In this document: piece by piece, positions 17,464-27,021 of the stretch
How the letters are laid out: each line of letters starts with the position of its first letter
Position numbering within the stretch: the stretch's first letter is position 1
From: Chromatiaceae bacterium
GTDB lineage: Bacteria; Pseudomonadota; Gammaproteobacteria; Chromatiales; Chromatiaceae
Direction: 5' to 3'
DNA length: 64,000 bases
NCBI GenBank assembly: GCA_024235415.1
Contig: JACKML010000001.1
Coordinates: 248,001-312,000 of the forward strand
The notes under the pieces: model-generated
The model's database searches: none
What the model saw: only the letters and a program-made list of their open reading frames with translations
Told to the model about the DNA's origin: nothing
Program-made: the position numbers and the translations under genes

Positions 17464-18519
17464 TCAGCTAAACCACCAGGGCATCGCGGTCACCTTCATC
17501 ACCGCGACCACCACGATCCATACGATCGTGATCGGAATGAACACCTTCCAGCCGAGGCGCATGATCTGGTCGTAGCGATAGCGCGGGAAAGTTGCGCGGA
17601 ACCACAGGAACAGGAACATGAAGAAAAATGTCTTGATCAGCAGCCAGTGGAACCCATGATCGAGCAGGAACACACCGTCGACCCAGGCCTCTGGCAGCGG
17701 CGACAACCAGCCACCGAGGAACATCAATGCACTGAGCGCAGAGATCAGGATCATGTTCGCGTATTCGGCGAGGAAGAACACCGCGAAGGTCATGCCCGAG
17801 TACTCGACATGGAATCCCGCGACGATCTCCGATTCGCCTTCGGCGACATCGAAAGGCGCACGGTTGGTCTCGGCCACGCCGGAGATGAAATAGATCAGGA
17901 ACAGCGGCATCAGCGGCAGCCAGAACCAGTGAAACACGCTGCCCTGCTGGGCCGCCACGATATCGCCGAGGTTCAGGCTGCCGGCGGCGACCAGCACGCC
18001 GACCAGGGCAAAACCCATCGCGATCTCATAGGAGACGATCTGCGCCGCCGATCGCATCGCGCCGAGGAACGCGTACTTCGAGTTCGATGCCCAACCTGCA
18101 ATGATGACGCCGTATACGCCAAGCGATGTCATTGCCAGGATGTACAGCAGGCCGGCGTTGACGTCGGCCAGGACCAGCCCGGCGTTGAACGGGAACACCG
18201 CCCAGGCGGCCAGCGCCGGGCCGATGGACAGCATCGGGGCGATCAGAAACAGCAGCTTGTTGGCGCCGTTCGGGACGACGATCTCCTTGAACATCAGCTT
18301 GACCGCATCGGCGATCGGCTGACCGAGACCCCACAGACGCATGCCGAAGAACCCGACCCGGTTCGGCCCCATGCGCACCTGCATGTATCCGATGATCTTG
18401 CGCTCGGCGTAGGTGTAATAGGCGACCAGGATCATCAGCGGCAGCATGATCGTGACGATCTTGATCATGATCTGAATGACCACCGGCAACGCCGTCCACA
18501 GTTCGATCACGGCATCCAT
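17464..18519 (-). CDS. nuoH: NADH-quinone oxidoreductase subunit H
   Basis: This 351-residue, eight-to-nine-helix protein is the ND1-type heel subunit forming the quinone-access channel. Family signatures are YAERKIIGYMQVRMGPNRVG and TNRAPFDVAEGESEIVAGFH, with the conserved glutamate-rich loop. The start codon lies only 3 nt after the nuoG stop. Confidence 0.97.
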   Translation of the reverse strand: MDAVIELWTALPVVIQIMIKIVTIMLPLMILVAYYTYAERKIIGYMQVRMGPNRVGFFGMRLWGLGQPIADAVKLMFKEIVVPNGANKLLFLIAPMLSIGPALAAWAVFPFNAGLVLADVNAGLLYILAMTSLGVYGVIIAGWASNSKYAFLGAMRSAAQIVSYEIAMGFALVGVLVAAGSLNLGDIVAAQQGSVFHWFWLPLMPLFLIYFISGVAETNRAPFDVAEGESEIVAGFHVEYSGMTFAVFFLAEYANMILISALSALMFLGGWLSPLPEAWVDGVFLLDHGFHWLLIKTFFFMFLFLWFRATFPRYRYDQIMRLGWKVFIPITIVWIVVVAVMKVTAMPWWFS

Positions 18520-18522
18520 CGG

Positions 18523-20862
18523 TTACACCTTCTCCACTGAGACAGGACCAAAGCTGCAACCGAGCGCTTCGCTTCCGGGCACCGCTGCCGGCAGCCAGAT
18601 GCAGCGATCGGGCACGGCATCGTCGATGCGTACGGCGAACTCGGCACTCGCGTCGCCCTGCGTGATTCGGACCGCCGCATCCTCGCCCAGTCCCAGCGAC
18701 TGCGCCGCCTCTGAACTCAGGCGTGCGGACGATCCCCATGCATCCGGGGTCAGTTGCAGCGCGTGCGCGCGACGCGTCAGCGCGTCGACGCGGTACATCG
18801 GCACCCCGCCGATACGTTCCCAGCCACCGGTCGGCGCCTGGGGACGCGCGCCCTGCAGCACTCCCACCGCGTTGTCTGGCGTCAGACCGGTATTGGCTGC
18901 CAGCACCTCATCGCGTACCTCGGTCGAATCGGTATACTCAAAACCGTCGAGGTCTGTCAGATTGCCGAGCACGCGCAGGACCTTCCAGCCGGGACGCGCC
19001 TCGCCCTGTGGCGCGGCGACACCCTGGAAACTCTGCGCCGCACCCTCGATGCTGACGAAGGTACCGGAGGTCTCGGCGAATGCCGCTATCGGCAGCAGGA
19101 CATCGGCGTGTTCGAGCAACCACGGCGATGCATAGCTGCTCAACGCCACCACCCGCGCGCCTTTCAGGGCAGAGGCCAGCAGCGCCGGATCCGCCACGTC
19201 CATTTCCGGCTCGACGCCGACACAGAGATAGAGATCGCGTGCCTGTTCGAGCATCGAGCGCGCGCCGAGCCCGGGGGGATTGACCGGTGCACCGCCGGCG
19301 ACACGGTGCGGGACCGCACCGGCCATCCAGGCGCCACAATCATTGCTACCGCCGCCGACGAGCCCGAGGTTCACGCCCGCCGCCGCTGCGATACCCGCAC
19401 CCAGTGCGCGCAGGATCGAGAAATCAGGGTGCATCATCGCGGCGCTGCCGAGTACAACCGTGCCCTGCCCTGCGCCCTTGAGCGCATCCGCAATCGCGCG
19501 GTGCGCCTGGTCGGCTTCCACGGCGATACCCAGGGTGTCTGCGCCCAGCGCCGCGGCGACTCCGGCAAGCTCGATCGTCATGGCCGACGGGGCGCATACG
19601 ATGTCGACGTCCAGTTCGTAGTTGAAATCGTAGGCCACCGGGTTGATCGCCATCACCTGGCCGCCGTCCATGGCCGACTGGCGTACGCGGTGATTGAGCA
19701 TCGGCTGGTCCTTGCGCAGCCACGAGCCCACCAGCAGGGTCGCCTGGTTGGTCGCCAGATCGGCAACTTTCTGCCCCAGCCAGGGCAGTGCGGCGTCGAC
19801 ACCGTCACCGCGGAAATCCGCTTGCCGCAGACGGTGGTCGATGTTCCTGCTGCCAAGGCCGCGTGTCAGCCGCGCCGCCAGATACTGCTCTTCAAGCGTC
19901 GCACTCGGTGACACCAGGGCGCCAATGCCATCGCCGGCGGCGTCCTTGAGCAACTTGGCTGCGGCCTGCAGGGCCTGCTGCCAGTCCACCTCGCGCAGCC
20001 GGCCGTTCTCGCGCAACATCGGCCGCAGCAGGCGGTCGTTGCTGTAAAGGCCCTGATAGCTGAAACGATCACGGTCGGAGATCCAGGTCTGGTTGACCGT
20101 CTCGTTCTCACGCGGCACCACACGCATCACCTGGCTGCGCCGCACGTGCACGCGCAGGTTGCTGCCCACGCCGTCATGCGCTGCGATACCGTCGTGTTCG
20201 GTCAGTTCCCAGGCGCGTGCGTTGAATCGCGACGGCTTGGCGGTCAAGGCACCGACCGGACACAGGTCAATGACATTGCCCGAGAGTTCGGACGCAACGC
20301 TGTGCTCGACGTAGACGCCGATACGCATGTGCTCGCCGCGGCCGGTCGCGCCCATTTCCCGCAGGCCCGCAATCTCGCCGCCAAAACGCACGCAGCGCGT
20401 ACAGTGGATACACCGGGTCATGTCGGTGGCGATCAGGGAACCGATATTCTCGTCGCGGACCACGCGCTTGCGCTCGGCATAACGCGACACGTCGCCACCA
20501 TAGCCCATGGCCACGTCCTGCAACTCGCATTCACCGCCCTGGTCGCAGATCGGGCAATCCAGCGGGTGATTGATCAGCAGGAACTCCATGGTCCCCTTTT
20601 GCGCCTCTCGCGCCAGCGGCGAGCGGGTAAAGACCTTCATACCGTCCATGACTGGCGTGGCGCAGGCCGGCAGGGGCTTGGGCGCCTTCTCGACCTCGAC
20701 CAGGCACATACGACAGTTGGCCGCCACCGACAGGTGCTTGTGATAGCAGAAACGCGGCACGGTGATGCCGGCCGCATCCGTGACTTCGATCAGCATCTGG
20801 CCGGGCGTCGCCGCGAGCTTTTTACCGTCGACTTCTAGGGTGATGGTTTGATCGTCGGACAT
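18523..20862 (-). CDS. nuoG: NADH-quinone oxidoreductase subunit G
   Basis: From ATG 20862 the protein has 779 residues. The N-terminal 2Fe-2S domain has NCRMCLVEV. The His/Cys-ligated cluster region (CPICDQGGECELQD) and the 4Fe-4S pair (CIHCTRCVRF with NVIDLCPVGAL) follow, then a molybdopterin-oxidoreductase-like domain. E. coli NuoG is longer (908) and carries the extra N7 cluster; I see no N7 CxxCxxxC motif here, so this is the shorter class. It overlaps neither neighbour and is 5 nt from nuoF. A GTG at 20880 is possible but would overlap nuoF. Confidence 0.96.
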   Translation of the reverse strand: MSDDQTITLEVDGKKLAATPGQMLIEVTDAAGITVPRFCYHKHLSVAANCRMCLVEVEKAPKPLPACATPVMDGMKVFTRSPLAREAQKGTMEFLLINHPLDCPICDQGGECELQDVAMGYGGDVSRYAERKRVVRDENIGSLIATDMTRCIHCTRCVRFGGEIAGLREMGATGRGEHMRIGVYVEHSVASELSGNVIDLCPVGALTAKPSRFNARAWELTEHDGIAAHDGVGSNLRVHVRRSQVMRVVPRENETVNQTWISDRDRFSYQGLYSNDRLLRPMLRENGRLREVDWQQALQAAAKLLKDAAGDGIGALVSPSATLEEQYLAARLTRGLGSRNIDHRLRQADFRGDGVDAALPWLGQKVADLATNQATLLVGSWLRKDQPMLNHRVRQSAMDGGQVMAINPVAYDFNYELDVDIVCAPSAMTIELAGVAAALGADTLGIAVEADQAHRAIADALKGAGQGTVVLGSAAMMHPDFSILRALGAGIAAAAGVNLGLVGGGSNDCGAWMAGAVPHRVAGGAPVNPPGLGARSMLEQARDLYLCVGVEPEMDVADPALLASALKGARVVALSSYASPWLLEHADVLLPIAAFAETSGTFVSIEGAAQSFQGVAAPQGEARPGWKVLRVLGNLTDLDGFEYTDSTEVRDEVLAANTGLTPDNAVGVLQGARPQAPTGGWERIGGVPMYRVDALTRRAHALQLTPDAWGSSARLSSEAAQSLGLGEDAAVRITQGDASAEFAVRIDDAVPDRCIWLPAAVPGSEALGCSFGPVSVEKV

Positions 20863-20867
20863 GCGGC

Positions 20868-22133
20868 TTACACCATGCACTTCTTGTTATCGATGTGATA
20901 CTGGAACTCGTCGCGGAAATGCCTGACGAACCCGGCCACCGGCATCGCTGCCGCGTCACCCAGCGCACAGATCGTCCGCCCCATGATCTTCTTCGCGACA
21001 TCGTCGAGCAGATCCAGATCTTCCTGGAGGCCCTTGCCGGTCTCGATCCGGTGCACCACACGATGCATCCACCCGGTACCCTCGCGACAGGGCGTGCACT
21101 GTCCGCAGGATTCCTCGTAATAGAAATACGATATGCGGTCGAGAACCTTGACCATGCAATTGGTATCGTCCATCACGATGACGGCACCGGAGCCCAGCAT
21201 CGAACCGGCCTTGGCGATACTGTCATAGTCCATGGTCAGGTCCATCATCACGTCGCCGGGCAGCACCGGCGCAGAGGATCCGCCCGGAATCACTGCCTTG
21301 CACGGCCGGCCGTCGCGCATCCCGCCGGCCATTTCCAGCAGTTCCGCAAACGGTGTGCCCATCGGGATCTCGTAGTTGCCCGGACGGGTGACATTGCCGG
21401 ATATCGAGAAAAGCTTGGGGCCGCCGCTGTTGGCGACGCCGATCTCGCGGAACCAGTCCGGACCCTGGCGCAGGATGTCAGGTACCGAGGCGAGGGTCTC
21501 GGTGTTGTTGATCACCGTCGGACGCCCGTACAGGCCGAACATCGCCGGGAACGGCGGCTTGAAGCGCGGCTGCCCCTTCTTGCCTTCGATCGATTCCAGC
21601 AGCGCCGTCTCTTCGCCGCAGATATAGGCACCTGCGCCAAGATGCGAGTGGATATCGAAGTCGAAACCGCTGCCGAGGATATTCTCGCCAAGCAGGCCGG
21701 CCTCGCGTGCCTCGGCCAGGGCCGCCTCGAAACGCTCGTAGGGCTCCCAGAACTCGCCACGGATGTAGTTGTACCCGGCAACTGCACCGATCGCATAACC
21801 GCAGATGATCATGCCCTCGATCAGGGCATGCGGGTTGTAGCGCAGGATATCGCGATCCTTGAAGGTACCCGGCTCGCCCTCGTCCGAATTGCACACCACG
21901 TAGCGGTCGCCCGGTGCAGTGCGGTTGATGAAGCTCCACTTGAGCCCCGTCGGGAAACCCGCACCGCCACGACCGCGCAGACCGGATTTCTTTACCGTCT
22001 CGATGATCTCTTCCTGCGCGACCTTTTCGCTCAGGATCTTCTTCAATGCCTCGTAGCCACCCTCCGACTGGTAGGTCTCCAGCCGCCAGGGGCGATCTTT
22101 GTGCAGGGTCCGGAAGCAGACTTCATTTGCCAT
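20868..22133 (-). CDS. nuoF: NADH-quinone oxidoreductase subunit F (NADH/FMN binding)
   Basis: From ATG 22133 (MANEVCFRTL) the protein has 421 residues. The NADH/FMN-binding loop GLRGRGGAGFPTGLKW and the signature GAYICGEETALLESIEGKKG are present. The cluster N3 cysteines are in ESCGQCTPCREG, with the fourth in the C-terminal helix (TICALGD). It receives electrons from NADH and passes them to NuoG. It is 4 nt after nuoE. Confidence 0.97.
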   Translation of the reverse strand: MANEVCFRTLHKDRPWRLETYQSEGGYEALKKILSEKVAQEEIIETVKKSGLRGRGGAGFPTGLKWSFINRTAPGDRYVVCNSDEGEPGTFKDRDILRYNPHALIEGMIICGYAIGAVAGYNYIRGEFWEPYERFEAALAEAREAGLLGENILGSGFDFDIHSHLGAGAYICGEETALLESIEGKKGQPRFKPPFPAMFGLYGRPTVINNTETLASVPDILRQGPDWFREIGVANSGGPKLFSISGNVTRPGNYEIPMGTPFAELLEMAGGMRDGRPCKAVIPGGSSAPVLPGDVMMDLTMDYDSIAKAGSMLGSGAVIVMDDTNCMVKVLDRISYFYYEESCGQCTPCREGTGWMHRVVHRIETGKGLQEDLDLLDDVAKKIMGRTICALGDAAAMPVAGFVRHFRDEFQYHIDNKKCMV

Positions 22134-22137
22134 GGTG

Positions 22138-22668
22138 TTACTCCAGGCCATCCAGGATCTGATCCACCAGTTCAGGTGTCAGATTCTCGAAATAGGTGTG
22201 CCCGATCTGCATCATCGGCGCACCACCGCAGGCGCCGAGACATTCGACCTCCTTGAGGCTGAACTTGCCGTCGGCCGTAATCCCGCCGAACCCAATGCCC
22301 AATCGGCTGCTGATGTGCTCAAGGATGGAGTCTGAACCATTGATCATGCACGACACATTGGTGCACAGGCAGATCTTGTGCCGCCCCACCGGCTTGTGTT
22401 CATACATCGAATAGAAGGTGGCGACTTCGTAGACGGCGATTGCCGGCATATCGAGATAATCGGCGACCTGGTCCATCAGCTCACGGGTCAGATGTCCGCC
22501 GTTCATGTCCTGCACGAACATCAGTGCCGCCATACAGGCCGATTGCTGCCAGCCGTCCGGAAACTTGGCGATCCAGGCATCGATCTGTTCGCGTACCTCG
22601 GCGGTGAACAGCTGGTCCTTGTTTTCGGCCTTGTTGACCCGCGCCATCGGTTCGCTGCGCATACTCAT
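22138..22668 (-). CDS. nuoE: NADH-quinone oxidoreductase subunit E (2Fe-2S)
   Basis: The 176-residue thioredoxin-like protein binds cluster N1a through CLCTNVSC and CLGACGGAP. The N-terminal helical region (REQIDAWIAKFPDGWQQSAC) is typical. It partners NuoF in the NADH dehydrogenase module. The start overlaps the nuoD stop by 4 nt. Confidence 0.97.
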   Translation of the reverse strand: MSMRSEPMARVNKAENKDQLFTAEVREQIDAWIAKFPDGWQQSACMAALMFVQDMNGGHLTRELMDQVADYLDMPAIAVYEVATFYSMYEHKPVGRHKICLCTNVSCMINGSDSILEHISSRLGIGFGGITADGKFSLKEVECLGACGGAPMMQIGHTYFENLTPELVDQILDGLE

Positions 22669-23918
22669 CGATCGATTTCCCCGAATACGATATCCATGGT
22701 GCCGATGATCGCGACAACGTCGGCCAGCATGTGCCCACGCGCCATCTCGTCCATGGCCGCCAGATGCGGGAACCCCGGCGCACGGATCTTCAGGCGGTAC
22801 GGCTTGTTGGCACCATCCGAGACGATATAACAGCCGAATTCGCCCTTTGGCGCCTCGACCGCTGCATATACCTCTCCAGCCGGCGGGCAGTAGCCTTCGG
22901 TGAAGAGTTTGAAGTGATGGATCAGGGCCTCCATGTCATCTTTCATGTCGGCGCGTTTGGGCGGTGCGATCTTATGATCGCCAATCATCACCGGGCCCGG
23001 GTTGGCACGCAGCCACTGCACGCACTGCTTGATGATGCGTGCGGACTGGCGGAACTCCTCGACCCGCACCAGGTAGCGGTCGTAGCAATCGCCATTGGTC
23101 CCGATCGGGATGTCGAAATCGACCTGGTCGTAGGCGGCATACGGCTGCTTCTTGCGCAGATCCCAGGCGATCCCGGAACCTCGCAGCATCGGACCGGTGA
23201 AACCCAGTTGCATCGCACGCTCCGGCGTCACCACACCGATTCCGACCGTACGCTGCTTCCAGATCCGGTTGTCGGTCAGCAGGGTCTCGTACTCATCGAC
23301 CAGCCCCGGGAAACGGTCAACGAAGTCCTCGATGAAATCGAGCAACGAACCCTCACGGGTGGCATTGCGACGCTTTGCCTCGGCGGAACTGCCGAACTGG
23401 CTCTCCTCGTAGCGCGGCATCTGCTCCGGCAGGTCCCTGTATACACCGCCCGGCCGGTAATAGGTGGCATGCATCCGCGCACCCGAGACTGCCTCGTAGC
23501 AGTCCATCAGATCTTCACGCTCACGAAAGCAGTACAGGAACATCGTCATCGCACCGACATCGAGCGCGTGCGTGCCAAGCCACATCAGATGATTGAGGAT
23601 GCGCGTGATCTCGTCGAACATCGTGCGGATGTACTGCGCACGTTCCGGCGCCTCGATACCGAGCAGCTTCTCGATCGCGCGCACGTAGCCGTGCTCGCTG
23701 CACATCATCGAGACGTAGTCGAGGCGATCCATGTAACCGATCGACTGGTTGTACGGCTTGCTTTCGGCGAGCTTCTCGGTGCCGCGATGCAGCAGGCCGA
23801 CGTGCGGGTCGGCACGCTCGATGACTTCGCCGTCCATTTCCAGCACCAGGCGCAATACGCCGTGCGCAGCCGGGTGCTGCGGGCCGAAGTTGAGCGTGTA
23901 GTTTCTTATTTCCGCCAT
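22665..23918 (-). CDS. nuoD: NADH-quinone oxidoreductase subunit D (49-kDa type)
   Basis: From ATG 23918 (MAEIRNYTLNFGPQHPAAHG) the protein has 417 residues. It is the quinone-binding subunit related to the large subunit of NiFe hydrogenases. The HP loop GPQHPAAHGVLRL and the C-terminal IRAPGFPHLAAMDEMARGHMLADVVAIIGTMDIVFGEIDR region are conserved across the family. It is not fused to nuoC, unlike E. coli. A longer in-frame start lies inside nuoC and is not used. Confidence 0.97.
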   Translation of the reverse strand: MAEIRNYTLNFGPQHPAAHGVLRLVLEMDGEVIERADPHVGLLHRGTEKLAESKPYNQSIGYMDRLDYVSMMCSEHGYVRAIEKLLGIEAPERAQYIRTMFDEITRILNHLMWLGTHALDVGAMTMFLYCFREREDLMDCYEAVSGARMHATYYRPGGVYRDLPEQMPRYEESQFGSSAEAKRRNATREGSLLDFIEDFVDRFPGLVDEYETLLTDNRIWKQRTVGIGVVTPERAMQLGFTGPMLRGSGIAWDLRKKQPYAAYDQVDFDIPIGTNGDCYDRYLVRVEEFRQSARIIKQCVQWLRANPGPVMIGDHKIAPPKRADMKDDMEALIHHFKLFTEGYCPPAGEVYAAVEAPKGEFGCYIVSDGANKPYRLKIRAPGFPHLAAMDEMARGHMLADVVAIIGTMDIVFGEIDR

Positions 23919-23922
23919 GCGA

Positions 23923-24627
23923 CTACTCGGCCTCCCCGGCAGCGGGTGCGGGTTTACAGCCGGACTCATAGCGGCTGTCCTCGCGGATGACACGCGGCAC
24001 CAGGGTGCGCGGCTCGATGCTGACCGGCTCGTAGATCACGCGTCGCTGCTCGGCGTCGTAGCGCATCTCCACCTGCCCGATCAGCGGAAAATCCTTGCGG
24101 AACGGGTGACCGATGAAGCCGTAGTCGGTAAGGATGCGGCGCAGATCCGGATGTCCGGCAAACATGATGCCGAACAGGTCAAAGGCCTCGCGCTCGAACC
24201 ACAAAGCGCTGGCCCAGACGCCGACCACGGAATCGACGATCGGATGATCGGTATCCAGAAAAGTCTTCACCCGCAGACGCACGTTGTGGGTGATGGACAG
24301 CAGATGGTAGACGACCGCGAACCGGTCCTGCGCACCCAGCTCAGGCAACTCCCGACTGGCAGCGCGCCCGAAGCCCGAATTCGAGGCCATGCCGGTGACC
24401 CATTCCGACTGGCCATAGGCCGCATAGTCGACGCCACAGACGTCAATGCACTGCTCAAACGCCAGCGTGCGCTTTTCGCGCAGCAGCTTCATGACAGCTA
24501 TCAGCTGATCGCGCGGCACATTGAGAGTCAGCTCGCCGCGTGCACGTTCCCGGCGGCAGTCTGTGAACTCTTCGAGGTGCTCTTCGAGCGCTTCCTCGAG
24601 TTCATCCAAGCGGTCTTCTGGCGTCAT
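23923..24627 (-). CDS. nuoC: NADH-quinone oxidoreductase subunit C (30-kDa type)
   Basis: This 234-residue protein contains the complex I 30-kDa signature ERE(A)FDLFGIMFAGHPDLRRIL and RKDFPLIG in its second half, which packs against NuoD. An extra acidic/helical N-terminal segment (about 1-35, DELEEALEEHLEEF) is unusual in length but is followed by normal NuoC sequence. The stop codon lies 4 nt before nuoD. Confidence 0.96.
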   Translation of the reverse strand: MTPEDRLDELEEALEEHLEEFTDCRRERARGELTLNVPRDQLIAVMKLLREKRTLAFEQCIDVCGVDYAAYGQSEWVTGMASNSGFGRAASRELPELGAQDRFAVVYHLLSITHNVRLRVKTFLDTDHPIVDSVVGVWASALWFEREAFDLFGIMFAGHPDLRRILTDYGFIGHPFRKDFPLIGQVEMRYDAEQRRVIYEPVSIEPRTLVPRVIREDSRYESGCKPAPAAGEAE

Positions 24628-24646
24628 TGAATCGGTTCCAGCGGGA

Positions 24647-25123
24647 TTAACGGGCTATCGTGTTTGTCCGGCGGATCTTGTTCTGCAACTGGAGAATGCC
24701 CCACAACAGGGCTTCCGCGGTGGGTGGGCAACCGGGCACGTAGACATCAACCGGCACGATACGATCGCATCCGCGCACCACGGCGTAGGAGTAGTGGTAA
24801 TAGCCGCCACCGTTGGCGCAGGAACCCATCGAGATCACCCAGCGCGGCTCGGCCATCTGGTCATAGACCTTGCGCAACGCAGGCGCCATCTTGTTCACCA
24901 GGGTGCCGGCAACGATCATCACGTCAGACTGACGCGGACTGGGGCGGAACACCATGCCGAAACGATCGATGTCGTAGCGGGCGGCCGCAGCGTGCATCAT
25001 TTCGACCGCGCAACAGGCCAGTCCGAATGTCATCGGCCACATCGAGCCGGTGCGCGCCCAGTTGATCACCCCATCCAGCGAGGTGGTGAAAAAACCCTTG
25101 TCGAGGACGCCCTCTATTCCCAT
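24647..25123 (-). CDS. nuoB: NADH-quinone oxidoreductase subunit B (cluster N2)
   Basis: From ATG 25123 the protein has 158 residues. The N2 cluster ligands are visible in GLACCAVEMM, SMGSCANGGG and VPGCPPTAEALLWG. N2 is the last iron-sulfur cluster before quinone. The first codons overlap the nuoA 3' end by 10 nt, suggesting translational coupling. A longer frame extending to 25342 is out-of-family and overlaps nuoA, so it is rejected. Confidence 0.97.
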   Translation of the reverse strand: MGIEGVLDKGFFTTSLDGVINWARTGSMWPMTFGLACCAVEMMHAAAARYDIDRFGMVFRPSPRQSDVMIVAGTLVNKMAPALRKVYDQMAEPRWVISMGSCANGGGYYHYSYAVVRGCDRIVPVDVYVPGCPPTAEALLWGILQLQNKIRRTNTIAR

Positions 25124-25470
25124 TCCAGGGCCCCCTTCTTCCATTCGTAGATGAAACCGACGACCAGGATGCCGAGGAAGATCATCATGGCCCAAAAGCC
25201 GACCATGCCGATCTGGTCCAGCACCACCGCCCAGGGAAACAGGAAAGCGATCTCCAGGTCGAAGATGATGAACAGGATGGCAACCAGGTAGTAACGCACG
25301 TCGAACTTCATACGCGAGTCTTCGAACGCCTCGAACCCGCACTCATAGGGCGAATTCTTCTCGCTGTCGGGCCGATTCGGCGCAAGCACAAAGCCCAGGC
25401 CGATCATCGCCGCACCTACCACGGTGCCGATGACGATAAAGATCAGGACTGGCAGGTAGTTTTCCAGCAT
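25114..25470 (-). CDS. nuoA: NADH-quinone oxidoreductase subunit A
   Basis: This 118-residue protein with three membrane helices is the ND3-type subunit. The conserved loop ENSPYECGFEAFEDSRMKFDVRYYLVAILFIIFDLEIAFLFPWA contains the cysteine and acidic residues near the quinone site. It is the first gene of the fourteen-gene operon, about 60 nt behind a strong promoter. Confidence 0.97.
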   Translation of the reverse strand: MLENYLPVLIFIVIGTVVGAAMIGLGFVLAPNRPDSEKNSPYECGFEAFEDSRMKFDVRYYLVAILFIIFDLEIAFLFPWAVVLDQIGMVGFWAMMIFLGILVVGFIYEWKKGALEWE

Positions 25471-25537
25471 TCCAAGTGTTCTCTGGTGCAGAAAACCGTT
25501 TTACCGGTGTTCGTTTGGCTGTCTTGGGTGGGCCCAG

Positions 25538-25567
25538 AGCATAGCGACCGGGGCCCGCAGGTGTCAA
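25538..25567 (-). promoter_or_regulatory. Promoter of the nuo operon
   Basis: A perfect minus-strand -35 TTGACA (25567-25562), an 18-bp spacer and a -10 TATGCT (25543-25538) lie upstream of nuoA. Transcription should start near 25531, with a leader of about 60 nt. No clear ArcA or FNR site could be assigned by eye. Confidence 0.7.
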
Positions 25568-25626
25568 ATTGATGCCCGCATCTATCTATCTGTTTTTAAA
25601 CAATTATCATTGATTATGTCGGGCAT

Positions 25627-25664
25627 AAAAAAACGGTATCACCAGCAGGCTCGCGATACCGTTT
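25627..25664 (-). terminator. Rho-independent terminator after tRNA-Leu
   Basis: On the minus strand AAACGGTATC and GATACCGTTT form a perfect 10-bp stem around a 14-nt loop, followed by a T-tract (25633-25627). It ends the secG/tRNA-Leu transcript 3 nt after the tRNA and just before the nuo promoter region. Confidence 0.9.
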
Positions 25665-25667
25665 GTA

Positions 25668-25752
25668 TGGTGCCGAAGGCCGGACTCGAACCGGCACGGC
25701 TTGCGCCACTACCCCCTCAAGATAGCGTGTCTACCAATTTCACCACTTCGGC
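25668..25752 (-). tRNA. tRNA-Leu (GAG)
   Basis: This 85-nt class II cloverleaf has an anticodon loop CTTGAGG (anticodon GAG), a long variable arm and CCA encoded (complement of 25668-25670). The acceptor stem is GCCGAAG/CTTCGGC. Only 17 nt separate it from the secG stop, so it is probably processed from the secG transcript, as in many gammaproteobacteria. Confidence 0.95.
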
Positions 25753-25769
25753 TAGAACTCTGTGTGCCC

Positions 25770-26159
25770 TTACTTCACCACGGCAGGCAGATCACCGCCC
25801 TGCGCCGGGATTACGACCTCCGGGACCGACGGCAGATCGCCCGTCTCCGGCGCCTTGACCGCGGCGGCTTGCTCGACCGCGGCAGCAGCCGGTGCCTGCA
25901 CGCCTTCCATCAGGGTCGCGGGCTCCTTGGTCTGCATTGCAAAATAGGCCAGCGCCAGGCTGGTCACGAAAAACAACGTCGCCAGGATCGCGGTGGTGCG
26001 GCTGAGGAAATTGGATGCGCCGCGTGAGCCGAACACGGTGGCCGAGGCGCCTGAGCCAAACGCAGCCCCCATGTCCGCACCCTTGCCATGCTGGATCAGA
26101 ATCAACCCGACCAGGCCAATGGCCAGGAACAGGTGCACGATAACCAATATGGATTCCAT
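25770..26159 (-). CDS. secG: Preprotein translocase subunit SecG
   Basis: The protein has 129 residues with two membrane helices (LVIVHLFLAIGLVGLILIQ-type first helix and ILATLFFVTSLALAYFA). Between them is the conserved loop QHGKGADMGAAFGSGASATVFGSRGASNFLSRTT. SecG assists SecYE-mediated export. The C-terminal Ala/Pro-rich tail is variable in the family. It lies 17 nt after tpiA and 17 nt before tRNA-Leu, a conserved arrangement. Confidence 0.96.
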   Translation of the reverse strand: MESILVIVHLFLAIGLVGLILIQHGKGADMGAAFGSGASATVFGSRGASNFLSRTTAILATLFFVTSLALAYFAMQTKEPATLMEGVQAPAAAAVEQAAAVKAPETGDLPSVPEVVIPAQGGDLPAVVK

Positions 26160-26176
26160 TTTTTAGTCCTTCGACC

Positions 26177-26932
26177 TCAGCGATTCGCCGCTTTACACAC
26201 TGCGAGAAAATCATCGGCCTTCAACGAGGCCCCACCGATCAACCCGCCATCGATATCCGGCTGCGCCATCAATTCAGCGGCATTCTTCGGATTCATGCTG
26301 CCACCGTAAAGGACACGGGTGGCGTCCGCCACTGCCTGACTGTTGGCCGCCAGACGGCCGCGAATGAAGGCATGCACCTCTTGCGCCTGCTCGGGTGACG
26401 CCGTCTTGCCAGTGCCGATCGCCCAGACCGGCTCGTACGCCACGACACCCTCACCCACCAGGTCGATTCCACAATGCTCGATCACTGCATCGAGCTGGCG
26501 CGCCACGACCTGTTCGGTCACCCCACGCTCCCGCTCGTCCAGGGTCTCCCCGACGCACAGGATAGGCACCAGCCCGGCTGCTCGCGCCGCGGTAAACTTC
26601 TCGGCGACCAGTGCGTCGCTCTCGCCGTGATAGGCGCGCCGCTCCGAGTGGCCAATGATGACGAAGTGACAGGCGAAGTCCGTGAGCATCTGCGCCGAGA
26701 TCTCACCAGTGTAGGCACCGGACTCGTGGGTCGACACATCCTGACCACCCCACTTGATGGCCGTGCCGTCGAGCTGCATCTGCGTGTCGGGAATGTAGAT
26801 AAATGGTGCACAGACAGCGACTTCCGCCGTGTTCACCGCACCGATACCGGACTTGAGTCCACCCAGCAGTTCAGACACGCTGGCGCGCGATCCGTTCATC
26901 TTCCAGTTACCCGCCACCAACGGCTGCCGCAT
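26177..26932 (-). CDS. tpiA: Triose-phosphate isomerase
   Basis: This 251-residue TIM barrel interconverts dihydroxyacetone phosphate and glyceraldehyde 3-phosphate. Catalytic residues are visible: Asn and Lys in AGNWKMNG, His in IGHSERR and Glu in VAYEPVWAIGTGK. The phosphate-gripping YGGSMNPKN is also present. It is complete and cytosolic. It lies 89 bp after glmM. Confidence 0.98.
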   Translation of the reverse strand: MRQPLVAGNWKMNGSRASVSELLGGLKSGIGAVNTAEVAVCAPFIYIPDTQMQLDGTAIKWGGQDVSTHESGAYTGEISAQMLTDFACHFVIIGHSERRAYHGESDALVAEKFTAARAAGLVPILCVGETLDERERGVTEQVVARQLDAVIEHCGIDLVGEGVVAYEPVWAIGTGKTASPEQAQEVHAFIRGRLAANSQAVADATRVLYGGSMNPKNAAELMAQPDIDGGLIGGASLKADDFLAVCKAANR

Positions 26933-27021
26933 GTCGAATTCCCCTTCAAATCAGGCGGCGTAGCTTAACGGCGCAGCGCCGCCAGATCAATGGCAACGCG
27001 CGGGAAGGCGGCGAAAAACCG